Shown: positions 17,232-26,143, numbered from the stretch's first letter. The stretch: DNA of 64,000 nt from Fodinicola acaciae (GCF_010993745.1 NZ_WOTN01000002.1:2170001-2234000), one strand, 5' to 3'. Made by a program: numbers and translations. The notes: generated by a model not told the origin, from the letters alone.

Positions 17232-18479
17232 CTAACGTATGGATCTGATCCGTTGGTTGCACACCGCGCCGATCACCACGAAGACCGCGCCGGCGAGGAA
17301 AAACGCCGGATAGTTCGGCCCGCCACCGCCGATCGCCAGAAAGGCCGGCGCGACCACCGGCACGATCATCTGCGGCAGCACGCTGGCCAGGTGAAAGACG
17401 CTCAGGTCCTTGCCCGCGTCGGCCGCCGACGGCAACACCTCGGTCACCATCGCCACGTCGACCGCCACATAGCAGCCGGAGGCGATGCCGCTGACCAGCG
17501 CCGCCACGAAATAACTGGCGATGCTCGGCGAAAACGCGATGAACCCAAGTGCCAGACCCTGCACGGTCGCGGAGATGATGACGAAGATCTTACGCCGTCC
17601 GACGCGGTCGGAGATCGTACCGAAGACAATGCTGCCGACGACGACGGCGACGGCCGAGGTGGCCGCCAGGCCGAAAATCACCGGTGTCACGGTCTGCGCG
17701 GTGTAGCCAAACTGGCTCTGCAGGAAATACGTCTGATAGCCGACCAGCGTCGCTCCGCCGCAGTACATCAGAAACCGCGAGATCCAGGCCCAGGCGAAGT
17801 CCGGCGCGGTACGCGGATCGACCCAGTACGCCTGGAGAAACTCCTTGAACCGAAACGGTCTTCTGTCCGTCGGCGCGAGCCGCCGGTCTTTCAGCATGGC
17901 GACCAGGACGATCACGGTCGCGACACTCAACAGGCCGGGCATCACGATGGCGAGTGCCAGGTTGGGGAGGAAAAGTTGGATCAGCAGGATGCCGCCGACC
18001 ACGCCAACTTGTTGCGTCAGGCCGATAACCGCCGACACGCGACCGCGGTGGGTGGTGGGGATCTGGTCGGGGACGATCGGGTTGAGCGCCGCCAGCACGA
18101 CGTTGAAGGTGAACTGCACCAGAGCCCAGGCCAGCACCAGTGTCGGCACGTTTGGCGCCACCGCGAGGAAACCGAGGCTGGCCAGGCCCAGCACGGCGCC
18201 GGCCACCAGCCACGGCCGGCGCATGCCGAAGCGGCTGGTCGTACGGTCGGACAGCGCGCCGATGACGTTCTGGCCGACCAGCGCGACGGTCGCGCCGACG
18301 GCGAGGACGACCGAGAGCGCGGCAGCCTTTGCGCCCGGCGTGATCTGTTGTACGCGCAACGCCAGCGTCACCTGGATCGCCGGCAGCAGGACGACCCAAC
18401 ATCCGAGGAATGCCGCCGAAAGCGCGGCGACCATGCCGGTGTCGACGGACGTACGCGCCGGTGCCGTGGTCGTCGTCAT
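17232..18479 (-). CDS. MFS sugar transporter (GPH/SLC45-like)
   Basis: A 415-residue carrier with 12 hydrophobic helices, starting at ATG 18479. The loop between helices 2 and 3 reads GALSDRTTSRFGMRRPWLVAG, close to the SDRTRSRxGRRRPW pattern of glycoside-pentoside-hexuronide and sucrose/maltose carriers; a second copy, FGTISDRVGRRK, follows helix 8. It probably co-transports a saccharide with a cation. The start overlaps the lipase stop as ATGA, and its own stop is 7 bp before the GH94-like gene, a tightly coupled three-gene unit. The frame extends upstream, but that part lies inside the lipase gene. Confidence 0.88.
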   Translation of the reverse strand: MTTTTAPARTSVDTGMVAALSAAFLGCWVVLLPAIQVTLALRVQQITPGAKAAALSVVLAVGATVALVGQNVIGALSDRTTSRFGMRRPWLVAGAVLGLASLGFLAVAPNVPTLVLAWALVQFTFNVVLAALNPIVPDQIPTTHRGRVSAVIGLTQQVGVVGGILLIQLFLPNLALAIVMPGLLSVATVIVLVAMLKDRRLAPTDRRPFRFKEFLQAYWVDPRTAPDFAWAWISRFLMYCGGATLVGYQTYFLQSQFGYTAQTVTPVIFGLAATSAVAVVVGSIVFGTISDRVGRRKIFVIISATVQGLALGFIAFSPSIASYFVAALVSGIASGCYVAVDVAMVTEVLPSAADAGKDLSVFHLASVLPQMIVPVVAPAFLAIGGGGPNYPAFFLAGAVFVVIGAVCNQRIRSIR

Positions 18480-19126
18480 GAGGCCGGACACTGACCGCTC
18501 AGGATCTGCATGACGGCGTTGGCGAAGACCGGTGATTTCGGCTCGTCTGCGTGCATGATGGTGGGATAGGCGGCGTGGCACCAGCCACCGTCGAAGAGGT
18601 CGATCTGCTCATCGCCGAACAGCTGCGCATACCGTATGTCTCCAGGAGTCTGGTCGCCGGCGTTGAGATTCGCGAGGAATGCGCTGGTCGGACACATCTG
18701 GCCGCCGAAGTCCAGCGGCAGCGCGCAGGCCAGGTCGGTGCCGTGCGGCCCGCTTCCGAGCGTGACGAAGTTGACCACCGTGTCCGTGCCGCCGAGGAAC
18801 TTCACGTAGTAACGCGTGGAAAGTCCGCCCATGCTGTGGCTGACCAGCTCGACCTTGCTGTTGCCGTGCTGAGCCCGCGCCGTCTGGACCGCCTGCGCGA
18901 TCGCGTTGGCGTTGGCGACGTTTTCCTGGCCTGGCAGGTTGATCGCGTACGTCGGATAGCCGGCGTTTCGCAGTGCGGTGACCATCGGCGCGAAATCGCT
19001 GGCGGAGCCCAGAAAACCGTGCACCAGGATCACCGGCCGCTTCTCCGCCGCATGCGCCGGAGTCGCTGGTGATGCGAAAGCCGCGGCAACGGCGAGCAGC
19101 CAAACCAGTCTTCGAGCAGGGGACAT
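18476..19126 (-). CDS. Secreted triacylglycerol lipase / esterase (alpha/beta hydrolase)
   Basis: A 216-residue secreted hydrolase with signal peptide (RLVWLLAVAAAFASPATPAHA). The oxyanion strand is PVILVHGFLGSASDF and the nucleophile elbow is SHSMGG (Ser about residue 97). The candidate acid is in the DEQIDLFDGG region and the terminal catalytic His in MHADEPKS. It matches the small Streptomyces-type lipases (LipA/EstB group). ATG follows CAGGAGG. It is first in an operon with the MFS and GH94-like genes and divergent from a TetR gene; why a lipase leads a sugar operon is unclear. Confidence 0.88.
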   Translation of the reverse strand: MSPARRLVWLLAVAAAFASPATPAHAAEKRPVILVHGFLGSASDFAPMVTALRNAGYPTYAINLPGQENVANANAIAQAVQTARAQHGNSKVELVSHSMGGLSTRYYVKFLGGTDTVVNFVTLGSGPHGTDLACALPLDFGGQMCPTSAFLANLNAGDQTPGDIRYAQLFGDEQIDLFDGGWCHAAYPTIMHADEPKSPVFANAVMQILSGQCPAS

Positions 19127-19171
19127 CGCGACACCTCCTGTTGGTGTCTTTGGCGAGGTTTGCGTAATTTC

Positions 19172-19189
19172 ACCTACCGAGTGTTAGGT
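19172..19189. promoter_or_regulatory. Candidate TetR operator between lipase and tetR
   Basis: In the 88-bp divergent gap lies ACCTAC-n6-TTAGGT, an imperfect 18-bp palindrome (ACCTA/TAGGT arms perfect). Another CTAGGT half-site lies at 19201-19206 just before the GTG of the TetR gene. This fits autoregulation and control of the divergent lipase operon. The assignment is by position and symmetry only. Confidence 0.5.
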
Positions 19190-19214
19190 AAGTGAATGTG
19201 CTAGGTTTAGCACT

Positions 19215-19829
19215 GTGAACCAGCGCACACAACCCCCGCTCAGCCGAAAACAGCGCGCTGAGCAGCGAAAAGCCGAGATCGTGGCGGTTGCGACCGAGTT
19301 GTTCGCGCGCGGCGGCTATCGCGGCACGGCCCTCGCCGACGTCGCCGCGCGCGCCGGCATCACGCAACCCGGCCTGCTGCACCACTTCGGCAGCAAGGAG
19401 GGCCTGTTGCTGGCGGTGATCGAGCAGCGCGACGCGGACAGCGAGGCGTACGCGATGGAGGTGCTCGGTCAGGATGCCGGCCTGCGGCTGCCGAGCATCC
19501 CGGACTTTGCCCGCCGCAACCGCGGAAAACCGGGCCTCGCGAAGCTGTTCACCGTACTCGTCGCGGAAAGCCTGGAGCCGGACTCTCCCGGTCACGAGCA
19601 TTTCGTCGAGCGTTATCGTGCACTGCGCGCGATCGTGGCGGCGATGATCGCGTCGGCGCAGAAGGACGGCCGCGTACGCGCCGGCATCGATCCGAAGCTG
19701 AAGGCCGCGGAGATCCTGGCGACGCTGGACGGCCTGCAGACACAGTGGCTGCTGGATCCGGACGAGGTCGACATCGCCAGGAGTGCCGAAGCGTACGCAC
19801 AAATCCTGGAACGCGACCTGCGCGGCTGA
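19215..19829 (+). CDS. TetR family transcriptional regulator
   Basis: A 204-residue regulator with an N-terminal helix-turn-helix (about 18-65): IVAVATELFARGGYRGTALADVAARAGITQPGLLHHFGSKEGL is the standard TetR DNA-binding pattern. The remainder is a helical ligand/dimer domain with LKAAEILATLDGLQTQWL, a TetR_C-like motif. Start is GTG at 19215. It is divergent from the lipase/MFS/GH94-like operon, which it probably represses together with itself through the palindrome at 19172-19189. Confidence 0.93.
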   Translation: MNQRTQPPLSRKQRAEQRKAEIVAVATELFARGGYRGTALADVAARAGITQPGLLHHFGSKEGLLLAVIEQRDADSEAYAMEVLGQDAGLRLPSIPDFARRNRGKPGLAKLFTVLVAESLEPDSPGHEHFVERYRALRAIVAAMIASAQKDGRVRAGIDPKLKAAEILATLDGLQTQWLLDPDEVDIARSAEAYAQILERDLRG

Positions 19830-19985
19830 TCGTCACGGGGAAAACTTCGCCGTGGTAAATTATTTTCGCTGACGGACGGCCAAAAGCGATAACCTCGTAC
19901 GATCGCCGGTCGGGATCGTCCCAGACATCCCAAAGCGCTCAATAATGCGGTGCATCCCCATTTCCCCCAGGTGAGGAGCCCGCAC

Positions 19986-20624
19986 ATGCGACGTCCGAAA
20001 CTGTTCGGCCTCGTGACGACCGCGGTTCTGGCGTTGGTCCTCGGAGCGCTGCCGGCGCAGGCGCTGGCCAAGACCGCGCCGGGCGCCGGTTACAGTGGCA
20101 CGTACGCTGGATCGGCGCAGGAAGCGGCCGCCAACAAGGCGTTCTTCGACGCGGTTTTGCGCTCGGTGAAGGCGAAACGCGCCAAGGCCGGCTCACAGCT
20201 CGCCACGGTCACGGTGGTCTACAACGCAAGCCAGGCTCCGTCGTTCTCCTCGGAGATCTCCAACAGCGCGTCGATCTGGAACAACGCCGTCCACAACGTA
20301 CGCCTGGTGTCCGGCTCCAACGCCGACTTCAGCTACTACGAAGGCAACGACTCGCGCGGCTCGTACGCGAGCACCGACGGCCGCGGCCACGGCTATGTTT
20401 TCCTTGACTACCAGCAAAACGAGGAATACTACTCACTGCGCGTGGTCGCCCACGAGACCGGTCACGTGCTCGGCCTGCCGGACCACTACTCCGGTCCGTG
20501 CAGTGAGCTGATGTCCGGCGGCGGCCCCGGCCCGTCGTGCACCAACACGCAACCGAACGCGGCCGAGCGCAGCCGCGTCGACCAGATCTGGGCCAACCTG
20601 TTCGCGCCGGCGGCAGCGGCCTGA
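19986..20624 (+). CDS. snpA: Snapalysin-family secreted zinc metalloprotease (M7)
   Basis: A 212-residue secreted protease. Signal peptide is [24 protein letters not shown], followed by a propeptide-like stretch and the M7 catalytic domain. The zinc signature is [17 protein letters not shown], with two His and the Asp ligand (HExxHxxGxxD) that defines snapalysins, then CSELMSGG with the Met-turn and a C-terminal Cys. ATG 19986 lies after AGGTGAGGAG. A perfect 13-bp terminator follows directly. In streptomycetes snapalysin is controlled by a neighbouring LysR protein; a LysR gene lies convergently downstream here. Confidence 0.93.
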   Translation: MRRPKLFGLVTTAVLALVLGALPAQALAKTAPGAGYSGTYAGSAQEAAANKAFFDAVLRSVKAKRAKAGSQLATVTVVYNASQAPSFSSEISNSASIWNNAVHNVRLVSGSNADFSYYEGNDSRGSYASTDGRGHGYVFLDYQQNEEYYSLRVVAHETGHVLGLPDHYSGPCSELMSGGGPGPSCTNTQPNAAERSRVDQIWANLFAPAAAA

Positions 20625-20633
20625 CTGACCGGA

Positions 20634-20671
20634 AACCCTCTGGACATCCCTAACCCCGTGTCCAGAGGGTT
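20634..20671 (+). terminator. Rho-independent terminator after snapalysin
   Basis: Perfect 13-bp stem AACCCTCTGGACA (20634-20646) and TGTCCAGAGGGTT (20659-20671) with a 12-nt loop, followed by TTCC on the plus strand. It sits 10 bp beyond the snapalysin stop and 20 bp before the convergent LysR stop, so it can serve both genes. Confidence 0.85.
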
Positions 20672-20691
20672 TTCCTTCGCCGAGCCGACGG

Positions 20692-21645
20692 CTATTGCAG
20701 CACCAGGCCGTGCTGCAGCCACTCGCCATATTCCGGATTGCGACCGGCGCCGCCGACATATTCGGCCACCAGCGCGTCGAAAGCGTCCGACACCAGCGAT
20801 GCCCACGCACTTTCCCGGTGCCAGGCGAAAAACAGGTGTACGCCGAACGGGTCGCCGATCATCCGGCGTACGGCCAGGCCGTCCTTGGGCATCGAGGTCG
20901 GCTGGCAGACCGCGATGCAGTCGCCGCGTACGATCAGCGCGCGGCTGGTCGGGATGTCGGAGATGTTGACCAGTCGCGGCGCGAAACCGGCGCTCGCGCA
21001 CACCCGGCGGATGTGCGCCGCCTCGTCGTCGCCGGAGGAGTTGACCACCCAGGAGGCGTCGGCGAGGTCGGTCAGCTCCACTTTTTCCGCGCCGGCCAAC
21101 GGACTGTCCGCGGAGACCGCGACGAACTGCGGCTCGCGCGCCATCACCGTACGCTGCTCGACTCCCGGCAGGACCGGAAAGGACGAGCCTTCGTTGGCGT
21201 AGAGGTAGGCGAAGTCGAGCTGGCGCTGGCCGAGCAGGCCCATCAACGTACGCGCCGAGTTGTCCACGTGCAGCACCACCTCGGCCTCGGGCGCGAGCGA
21301 CCGCAGCCGCTCCAGCCAACCGGTGGTGACGTGGCTGGGCGTACAACCGACGCGCAGCTGCTGCCGCTCGCCGTCGGCGGCCAGGCCGACCGCGCTCTCC
21401 AGCAGCGACTCGAGGTCGTCCAGCAGCGGCCGCGCGCGAGCGACCAGAAACTGGCCGAGCGGCGTCGGCCGGCAGCCGTCGGCGCCGCGCAGGAACGCCG
21501 GACCGCCGAGCGCCGCCTCGATCCGCTGCAGCTGCGCGGTGAGCGCCGGCTGTGTCATCTCCAGCTGCACCGCCGCCTTGCGCAAGCTGCCGGCATCCGC
21601 GATCACGCACAGCACCCGCAGATGACGCGCTTCCAAACGCACCAT
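20692..21645 (-). CDS. LysR family transcriptional regulator
   Basis: A 317-residue LysR protein started at ATG 21645; a frame open to 21687 adds residues outside the family. N-terminal winged helix (about 1-62) reads LEARHLRVLCVIADAGSLRKAAVQL and MTQPALTAQLQRIEAALGG. The rest is a periplasmic-binding-protein-like effector domain with LRVGCTPSHVTTGWL and the LVRGDCIAV-type strand. It is convergent to snapalysin. LysR regulators (SnpR/MprR type) control snpA genes in Streptomyces, so this may be its regulator, although the classical arrangement is divergent. Confidence 0.9.
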   Translation of the reverse strand: MVRLEARHLRVLCVIADAGSLRKAAVQLEMTQPALTAQLQRIEAALGGPAFLRGADGCRPTPLGQFLVARARPLLDDLESLLESAVGLAADGERQQLRVGCTPSHVTTGWLERLRSLAPEAEVVLHVDNSARTLMGLLGQRQLDFAYLYANEGSSFPVLPGVEQRTVMAREPQFVAVSADSPLAGAEKVELTDLADASWVVNSSGDDEAAHIRRVCASAGFAPRLVNISDIPTSRALIVRGDCIAVCQPTSMPKDGLAVRRMIGDPFGVHLFFAWHRESAWASLVSDAFDALVAEYVGGAGRNPEYGEWLQHGLVLQ

Positions 21646-21755
21646 GGTGAAACCCTCGCTCGAGGTTGACGAGCCGACAGGCCCCATACGACACCAAAAT
21701 CGTGCTTATCGGGTGAGTCTAGTGAAAGTCAGGAGATCTTCCGTGCTGAATCGGT

Positions 21756-21956
21756 TTACCAGTCAAAGCCGATGCGCCATTCGCTGCGCAGGATCGCCGC
21801 GTACGTCTCGCCGGCCGCCGGTTCGCCGCCGATCGCCGCCACGATCGCGGCGCGACGCGCCTTCCTGGCGGGCAGACCGGGCCGGCGCTCCACCTCGGCG
21901 ACGAACTCGAACTGGTCGTGACCGGTCTGGCGGAGTACGACAAACGACGCTGGCAT
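21756..21956 (-). CDS. 66-residue hypothetical protein divergent from the SARP gene
   Basis: A small protein starting at ATG 21956 after AGAGGAGTG; the frame stays open upstream through the SARP promoter, but that part is not used. It begins MPASFVVLRQTGHDQFEFVAEVE, continues with a basic helix (PARKARRAAIVAAIGG) and ends EWRIGFDW. The beta-rich start vaguely recalls short DUF1508-like sheets, but I do not assign a family. It is divergent from the large regulator by 132 bp and may share its control. Confidence 0.6.
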   Translation of the reverse strand: MPASFVVLRQTGHDQFEFVAEVERRPGLPARKARRAAIVAAIGGEPAAGETYAAILRSEWRIGFDW

Positions 21957-22088
21957 CACCACTCCTCTCGGTAGACTGAAAAGGATATATCGGCGCCGGC
22001 CCGCCGGTTCTGCGGCGAATCCGACCGTCGCGGTGGTCGCGGCCGTGTATACAGATGCCGGAGAGCAACCGCCGACAAGAGATCGAGC

Positions 22089-24830
22089 ATGGAATTCGCG
22101 GTCCTTGGAGCAGTCGAGGCACGAGCCGCCGGCCGCCGGATAGATGTCGGCCACGCGCGCCAGCAGTGCGTGCTGGCCGCGCTGTTGGTCGATGCCAACA
22201 ACGCGATCCCGCCGGACACGCTGATCGAGCGCGCCTGGGACGTGGACGTACGACGTCGTGCGCACGGCACGCTCTACAGCTACATCTCGCGGCTGCGCCG
22301 TGCGCTTGGCGACACCGTCATCCGGCACACCTCGGCGGGGTACGTGTTCGCCGCCGATCCGGAAAGGATTGATTTACACCGTTTTCGGCAGCTGCTGCGC
22401 CGCGCACACACGGTCGACGACGACGATGCCGCGATCGAGCTGTTCGACCAGGCGCTCGGCCTCTGGCGTGGCGAGGCCTTCGCGAGCCTGGACACCGGCT
22501 GGCTGCAGAGCGTCCGCGACCAGCTCAACCATGAGCGGCTGGCCGCCGAGCTGGCGTACAACGACCTGCGGCTGCAAACCGGACAGCACGCCACCATGCT
22601 GGCCGAGCTGAGCAGCAAGGTGCTCAGCCATCCGCTCGACGAGCGGCTGGTCGGACAGCTGATGCTGGCGCTCTATCGGAGCGGCCGGCAGGCCGACGCG
22701 CTGGTGCATTACGAGCGGTTACGCCGCGAGCTGGCCGAAGCGCTCGGCAGCGACCCCGGCGCGCCGCTGCGACAGCTGCACCACCAGATCCTGACCGCCG
22801 ACGCGGCGCTGGTCACGCCGTCGCCACGGCACGGCGCGGTCACCGTGGCGCCGCCGATTCCGCGGCAGCTGCCGACCGACGTCGCCGCCTTTACCGGCCG
22901 GCAGGCGGAGATCGACGCGCTCGACGCGCTCCTGCCGGATTTCGACGCCGGCGGTCCGATCCTGATCGCCGCGCTCGGCGGCATGGGTGGGGTCGGCAAG
23001 ACGAGCCTGGCGGTGCACTGGGCTCACCGGGTCGCCGACCGGTTTCCGGACGGCCAGCTCTACGTCAACCTGCGCGGATACGGTCCGGCCGAGCCGCTGG
23101 AGCCGTCGGCGGTGCTCGCGTCGTTCCTGCGTGCGCTCGCGGTGCCGGCCAGCCGCATCCCGCACGACGTCGACGCGCGCGCGGCGCTGCTGCGTACGAC
23201 CCTGACCGGCAAGCGCGTACTCATGGTGCTGGACAACGCGCGCGACTCCGACCAGGTGCGTCCGCTGCTGCCCGGCTCCGGCCCGCTGGTGCTGGTCACC
23301 AGTCGCAGCCAGCTGCGCGGCCTGGTCGCCAGAGACGGCGCGCGGCGGATCACGCTCGACCAGCTCAGCGAGGCGGATTCGTTGGCACTGCTGCGAAAGA
23401 TCGCGCCACTGGCGGCCGCCTCGGCCGGCGCCGGCGAGTTGGTGCGGCTGTGCGGCTATCTGCCGCTGGCGCTGGCCATCACGGCCGAGCGCGCGACGCG
23501 TACGCCCGGCGACGACCTCACCGACCTGGTCGCCGGCCTGCGTGACGAGCGCCGGCGGCTCGACGAGCTGCACAACGACGAGGATTTCGCCAGCGACCTG
23601 CGCGTGGTGCTGTCCTGGTCGTACGGTGCGCTCGATCCAGACGCGGCGCGCGTCTTCCGGCTGCTCGCCGCGCTGCCCGGCACCGACGGCACCGCCGCGG
23701 CCGTCGCCGCGATGGCCGCGAAAACCGTGCCGGAGACCCGAAAACTGCTCGACGGCCTGGTGTCGGCGAGCCAGCTGCAGGAACGGCGGCCGGGCCACTA
23801 CGAGCAGCACGACCTGATCCGGCGCTATGCGGCCGAGCTGCCGGACGCCGACCGGGCCGAGGCGAGGCCGCGGATCATCGACTGGTATGTCCGCACCGCG
23901 CTCAACGCCAGAGAACACCTGCCAGGTCAGCTGCGCGCCATTCCGGTCGCGTCCGGACATCGCATCCAACCGCTCACCTTCACCGACCGCGCGAGCGCGC
24001 TTTCCTGGCTGGACGCGGAAAGAAACAACCTGATCGCAACCGTCGGCTATGCCGCCGACGCCGGCGAACATCCGGCCGCGTGGCGGCTCGCCGCCGTGCT
24101 TCAGTGCTATTTCAACGACAATCGGCCGTGGCACGACTCCGCGCTGATGCTGCGGCGCGCGCTGGAATCCGCGCGGCGGTCCGGCGATCCGGATGCCGAA
24201 GCGGTCGTCCAGGCGAGCCTCGGGGACGCGTACCAGAATCACGGCGCGTTCCTGGAGTCCATTGCCGCCACCCGTGAAGCGCTTGAGCAATACCGAAAAC
24301 TCGGCGATCGCGCGGCCGAGGCGGGGATGCTCACCAACCTCGGCATGACCCTGCAGGACGCCGGTCACCCGGAGGAGGCCATCGATCATCACCGGCAGGC
24401 GCTGGAGGTCAACGCCGCGCTCGGCCGGCCAGCGCTGGACGCGATGATCCTCGGCAACCTGGCCGCCGCGTACGTGGCGGTGGAGCGCTATCGCGAGGGC
24501 ATCGAGCTGGGCCGGCAGGCGCTGGAGGTCAGCCGCACCGCCAACCGGCGGATGACCGAGGCGGACATTCTCGACGAGCTCGGCGCCGCGCACGCCGGCC
24601 TGGGGGAGTATGCGACCGCCGCCGACTACTACCAGCAGGCCATCGACATCTATCAGGAGCTGAAAAGCGCTATCCAGGTGAACTCGTTGATCCACCTCGG
24701 ATACGCGCAGGCCGCGGCCGGTGACGCCGAGCGGGCCAGGTCCACCTGGCAACGTGGCCTGGCCATGACCCCGGATCCGCGGGACCTGCGCGCGGTCGAG
24801 CTGCGCGAGGCTCTGGCGACGATCAGTTGA
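22089..24830 (+). CDS. SARP/AfsR-type regulator with BTAD, NB-ARC and TPR domains
   Basis: A 913-residue multidomain regulator. An OmpR-like winged helix (about 1-90; FAVLGAVEARAAGRR, GTLYSYISRLRRALGD, TSAGYVF) precedes a BTAD domain (about 95-245; LYRSGRQADALVHYERLRRELA). An NB-ARC ATPase follows (about 265-560) with Walker A GGMGGVGKTSLA about residues 297-308 and VLMVLDNARD as Walker B. The C-terminal region (about 680-900) is a run of tetratricopeptide repeats. Such AfsR/SARP proteins activate secondary-metabolite or differentiation genes. No biosynthetic cluster lies in the window, so it looks orphan. ATG 22089 is clear. Its last 8 bp overlap the convergent DHFR-like gene. Confidence 0.93.
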   Translation: MEFAVLGAVEARAAGRRIDVGHARQQCVLAALLVDANNAIPPDTLIERAWDVDVRRRAHGTLYSYISRLRRALGDTVIRHTSAGYVFAADPERIDLHRFRQLLRRAHTVDDDDAAIELFDQALGLWRGEAFASLDTGWLQSVRDQLNHERLAAELAYNDLRLQTGQHATMLAELSSKVLSHPLDERLVGQLMLALYRSGRQADALVHYERLRRELAEALGSDPGAPLRQLHHQILTADAALVTPSPRHGAVTVAPPIPRQLPTDVAAFTGRQAEIDALDALLPDFDAGGPILIAALGGMGGVGKTSLAVHWAHRVADRFPDGQLYVNLRGYGPAEPLEPSAVLASFLRALAVPASRIPHDVDARAALLRTTLTGKRVLMVLDNARDSDQVRPLLPGSGPLVLVTSRSQLRGLVARDGARRITLDQLSEADSLALLRKIAPLAAASAGAGELVRLCGYLPLALAITAERATRTPGDDLTDLVAGLRDERRRLDELHNDEDFASDLRVVLSWSYGALDPDAARVFRLLAALPGTDGTAAAVAAMAAKTVPETRKLLDGLVSASQLQERRPGHYEQHDLIRRYAAELPDADRAEARPRIIDWYVRTALNAREHLPGQLRAIPVASGHRIQPLTFTDRASALSWLDAERNNLIATVGYAADAGEHPAAWRLAAVLQCYFNDNRPWHDSALMLRRALESARRSGDPDAEAVVQASLGDAYQNHGAFLESIAATREALEQYRKLGDRAAEAGMLTNLGMTLQDAGHPEEAIDHHRQALEVNAALGRPALDAMILGNLAAAYVAVERYREGIELGRQALEVSRTANRRMTEADILDELGAAHAGLGEYATAADYYQQAIDIYQELKSAIQVNSLIHLGYAQAAAGDAERARSTWQRGLAMTPDPRDLRAVELREALATIS

Positions 24831-25368
24831 CCACGTCGTAGGTCAGGATGACGACGCCGGAGTCGAGCGTACGCGTGCCGGCCAGCGACAGCTTGGCGCC
24901 GGTGCCTTCGTGGAAAAGCAGCTCGTTTGGCGAGCCGCCGCCGAACAAAACCGGATGGATCCACAGCTCCAGCACGTCGAGCAGCCCGTGCTCGACCAAC
25001 GTACGCGCCACCGGACCGTAGCCGTTCATCAGGATGTCCTGACCTGGCTGTGCCTTGATCGCGGTGATCTCCTCGACCAGGTCGCCGGAAAGAATCGTGG
25101 TGTTGTCCCAGCTGCCGGTTGTCAACGTGCTGGACGCGACGTACTTGTTGATGTTGTTGGCGCGCTCGGCCCATTTGTCGTCGCGCGTCGGCCAGACCGC
25201 GGCGTAGATCTCGTACGTCTTCCGGCCGAGCAGCAGCGCGTCGCAGCCCTGGATCCGCTCGATGGCGTAGTCGAAAGCCTGCTCGCCGTGGTCGTCGAAA
25301 TGCCATTTTTCCAGCTGCTCGGTGACGCCGTCGACGGTGATGAAGGTGGAGTTGATGATGCGGCGCAT
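24823..25368 (-). CDS. Dihydrofolate reductase-like (RibD C-terminal) protein
   Basis: A 181-residue protein of the DHFR/RibD_C superfamily with NADPH-fold features: TFITVDGVTEQ at the N terminus, CDALLLGRKTYEIYAAVWP, ILMNGYGPVARTLVEHGLLD and the WIHPVLFGGG strand. These actinobacterial homologues are not the essential folate enzyme and have unknown reductase roles. ATG 25368 follows GGGAGAAACC. Its ribosome site directly follows the TAG of a truncated FAD oxidase on the same strand. Confidence 0.9.
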   Translation of the reverse strand: MRRIINSTFITVDGVTEQLEKWHFDDHGEQAFDYAIERIQGCDALLLGRKTYEIYAAVWPTRDDKWAERANNINKYVASSTLTTGSWDNTTILSGDLVEEITAIKAQPGQDILMNGYGPVARTLVEHGLLDVLELWIHPVLFGGGSPNELLFHEGTGAKLSLAGTRTLDSGVVILTYDVVN

Positions 25369-25380
25369 GGCGGTTTCTCC

Positions 25381-25548
25381 CTACCGGCTCGGCGCGATGT
25401 TGTGGTTGAGGTGGAAGACGTTCTCGGGATCGTACGCGTCTTTCAGCGCGGTCAGCCTGGCGAGTTTCGGCGCGGGAAAAGCGCGTTTGATGCTTTCGTC
25501 TTCCATCGTGTTGACATGTTTCCGCTCGCGTACGGCTCCAGCGTGATG
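25381..25548 (-). pseudogene. C-terminal remnant of a berberine-bridge-type FAD-linked oxidase
   Basis: On the minus strand, the last roughly 37 codons before TAG at 25381-25383 read IKRAFPAPKLARLTALKDAY then DPENVFHLNHNIAPSR, the hallmark C terminus (BBE domain) of FAD-linked oxidases. Upstream, EPYASGN appears in another frame and then VNTMEDES, so one base is missing near 25515. Upstream of about 25548 homology stops exactly where the repeat sequence of copy A begins. Only the tail survives, out of an expected 450-500 residues. Probably truncated by arrival or rearrangement of the repeat. Confidence 0.8.
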
Positions 25549-25960
25549 ATTGTTGCGTTGGTAGGAGGGGTGCGCGGGGTCTGTTTGTGGTTGGGTTGGG
25601 TGCCGCGTGTGCGGTTGGGTGGGTGGTGTGGACCAGGAGTGTGGCTAGGTCGCCGGGAATGCCATGGCGTCCCGATGAGTGGCGTGAAGGTCCACTATGT
25701 GGGATGCGAAGGCGTGCGGAGCGCTAAATGTCTGGATTGCGAGGGTCGCGGATGGTGTGAATGTCGAGTTACTAGCGCTGGACGCAAGAAACAAGGCCTT
25801 CACGCCACAGCGATCCGCGGGGACTGTGGCGGATGTGACTACTGAGACTGGTAATGCTGTTGCGACTGCTGTTGGCGATAAATGTCCGGTTTTGATGTCA
25901 AGTACTACGCGGTCAGGTCGCCTCACCTGCATTGTCAGCCACAGCAGTCACGCCAGCATC
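25549..25960 (+). repeat. Dispersed repeat family, copy A (core without terminal inverted repeats)
   Basis: This copy begins with a GTTGCGTT motif at 25553 and goes straight to GAGGGGTGCGCGGGG, so the 57-bp terminal repeat found in copies B and C is missing. It has the empty hairpin site GTGTGGACCAGGAGTG (25627-25642) and the conserved core (about 25680-25940). The core carries a plus-strand open frame, ATG at 25697, starting MWDAKACGALNVWIARVADG and including VNVELLALDARNKAFTP. The antisense strand is also open, with GVKALFLASSASNSTF. Compared with B and C, most substitutions between copies are in wobble positions, which coincide in the two frames. The right end fades about 25960 before the phosphatase gene. 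Confidence 0.75.
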
Positions 25961-26143
25961 GCCCTAGCCGCCGCTGATGTTCGCGAGCCGCCTGGGACCG
26001 TATCGACGCGCGCTTCGAGAAAGGTGCCGCGCGCACGGCGGAGACGACCGGGCCTTGGTTCACTCTCCGGACAGCGGCCGTTCACGGTCGTTTCGTCGGC
26101 GGCCCCTACGTTCACCTCGACACGTTGACGTGAGGAGCCACGA

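Noticed and set aside
22719..24752. Long minus-strand frame opposite the AfsR/SARP-type gene
   Set aside because: A typical GC-rich shadow; the plus strand shows complete wHTH, BTAD, NB-ARC and TPR domains.
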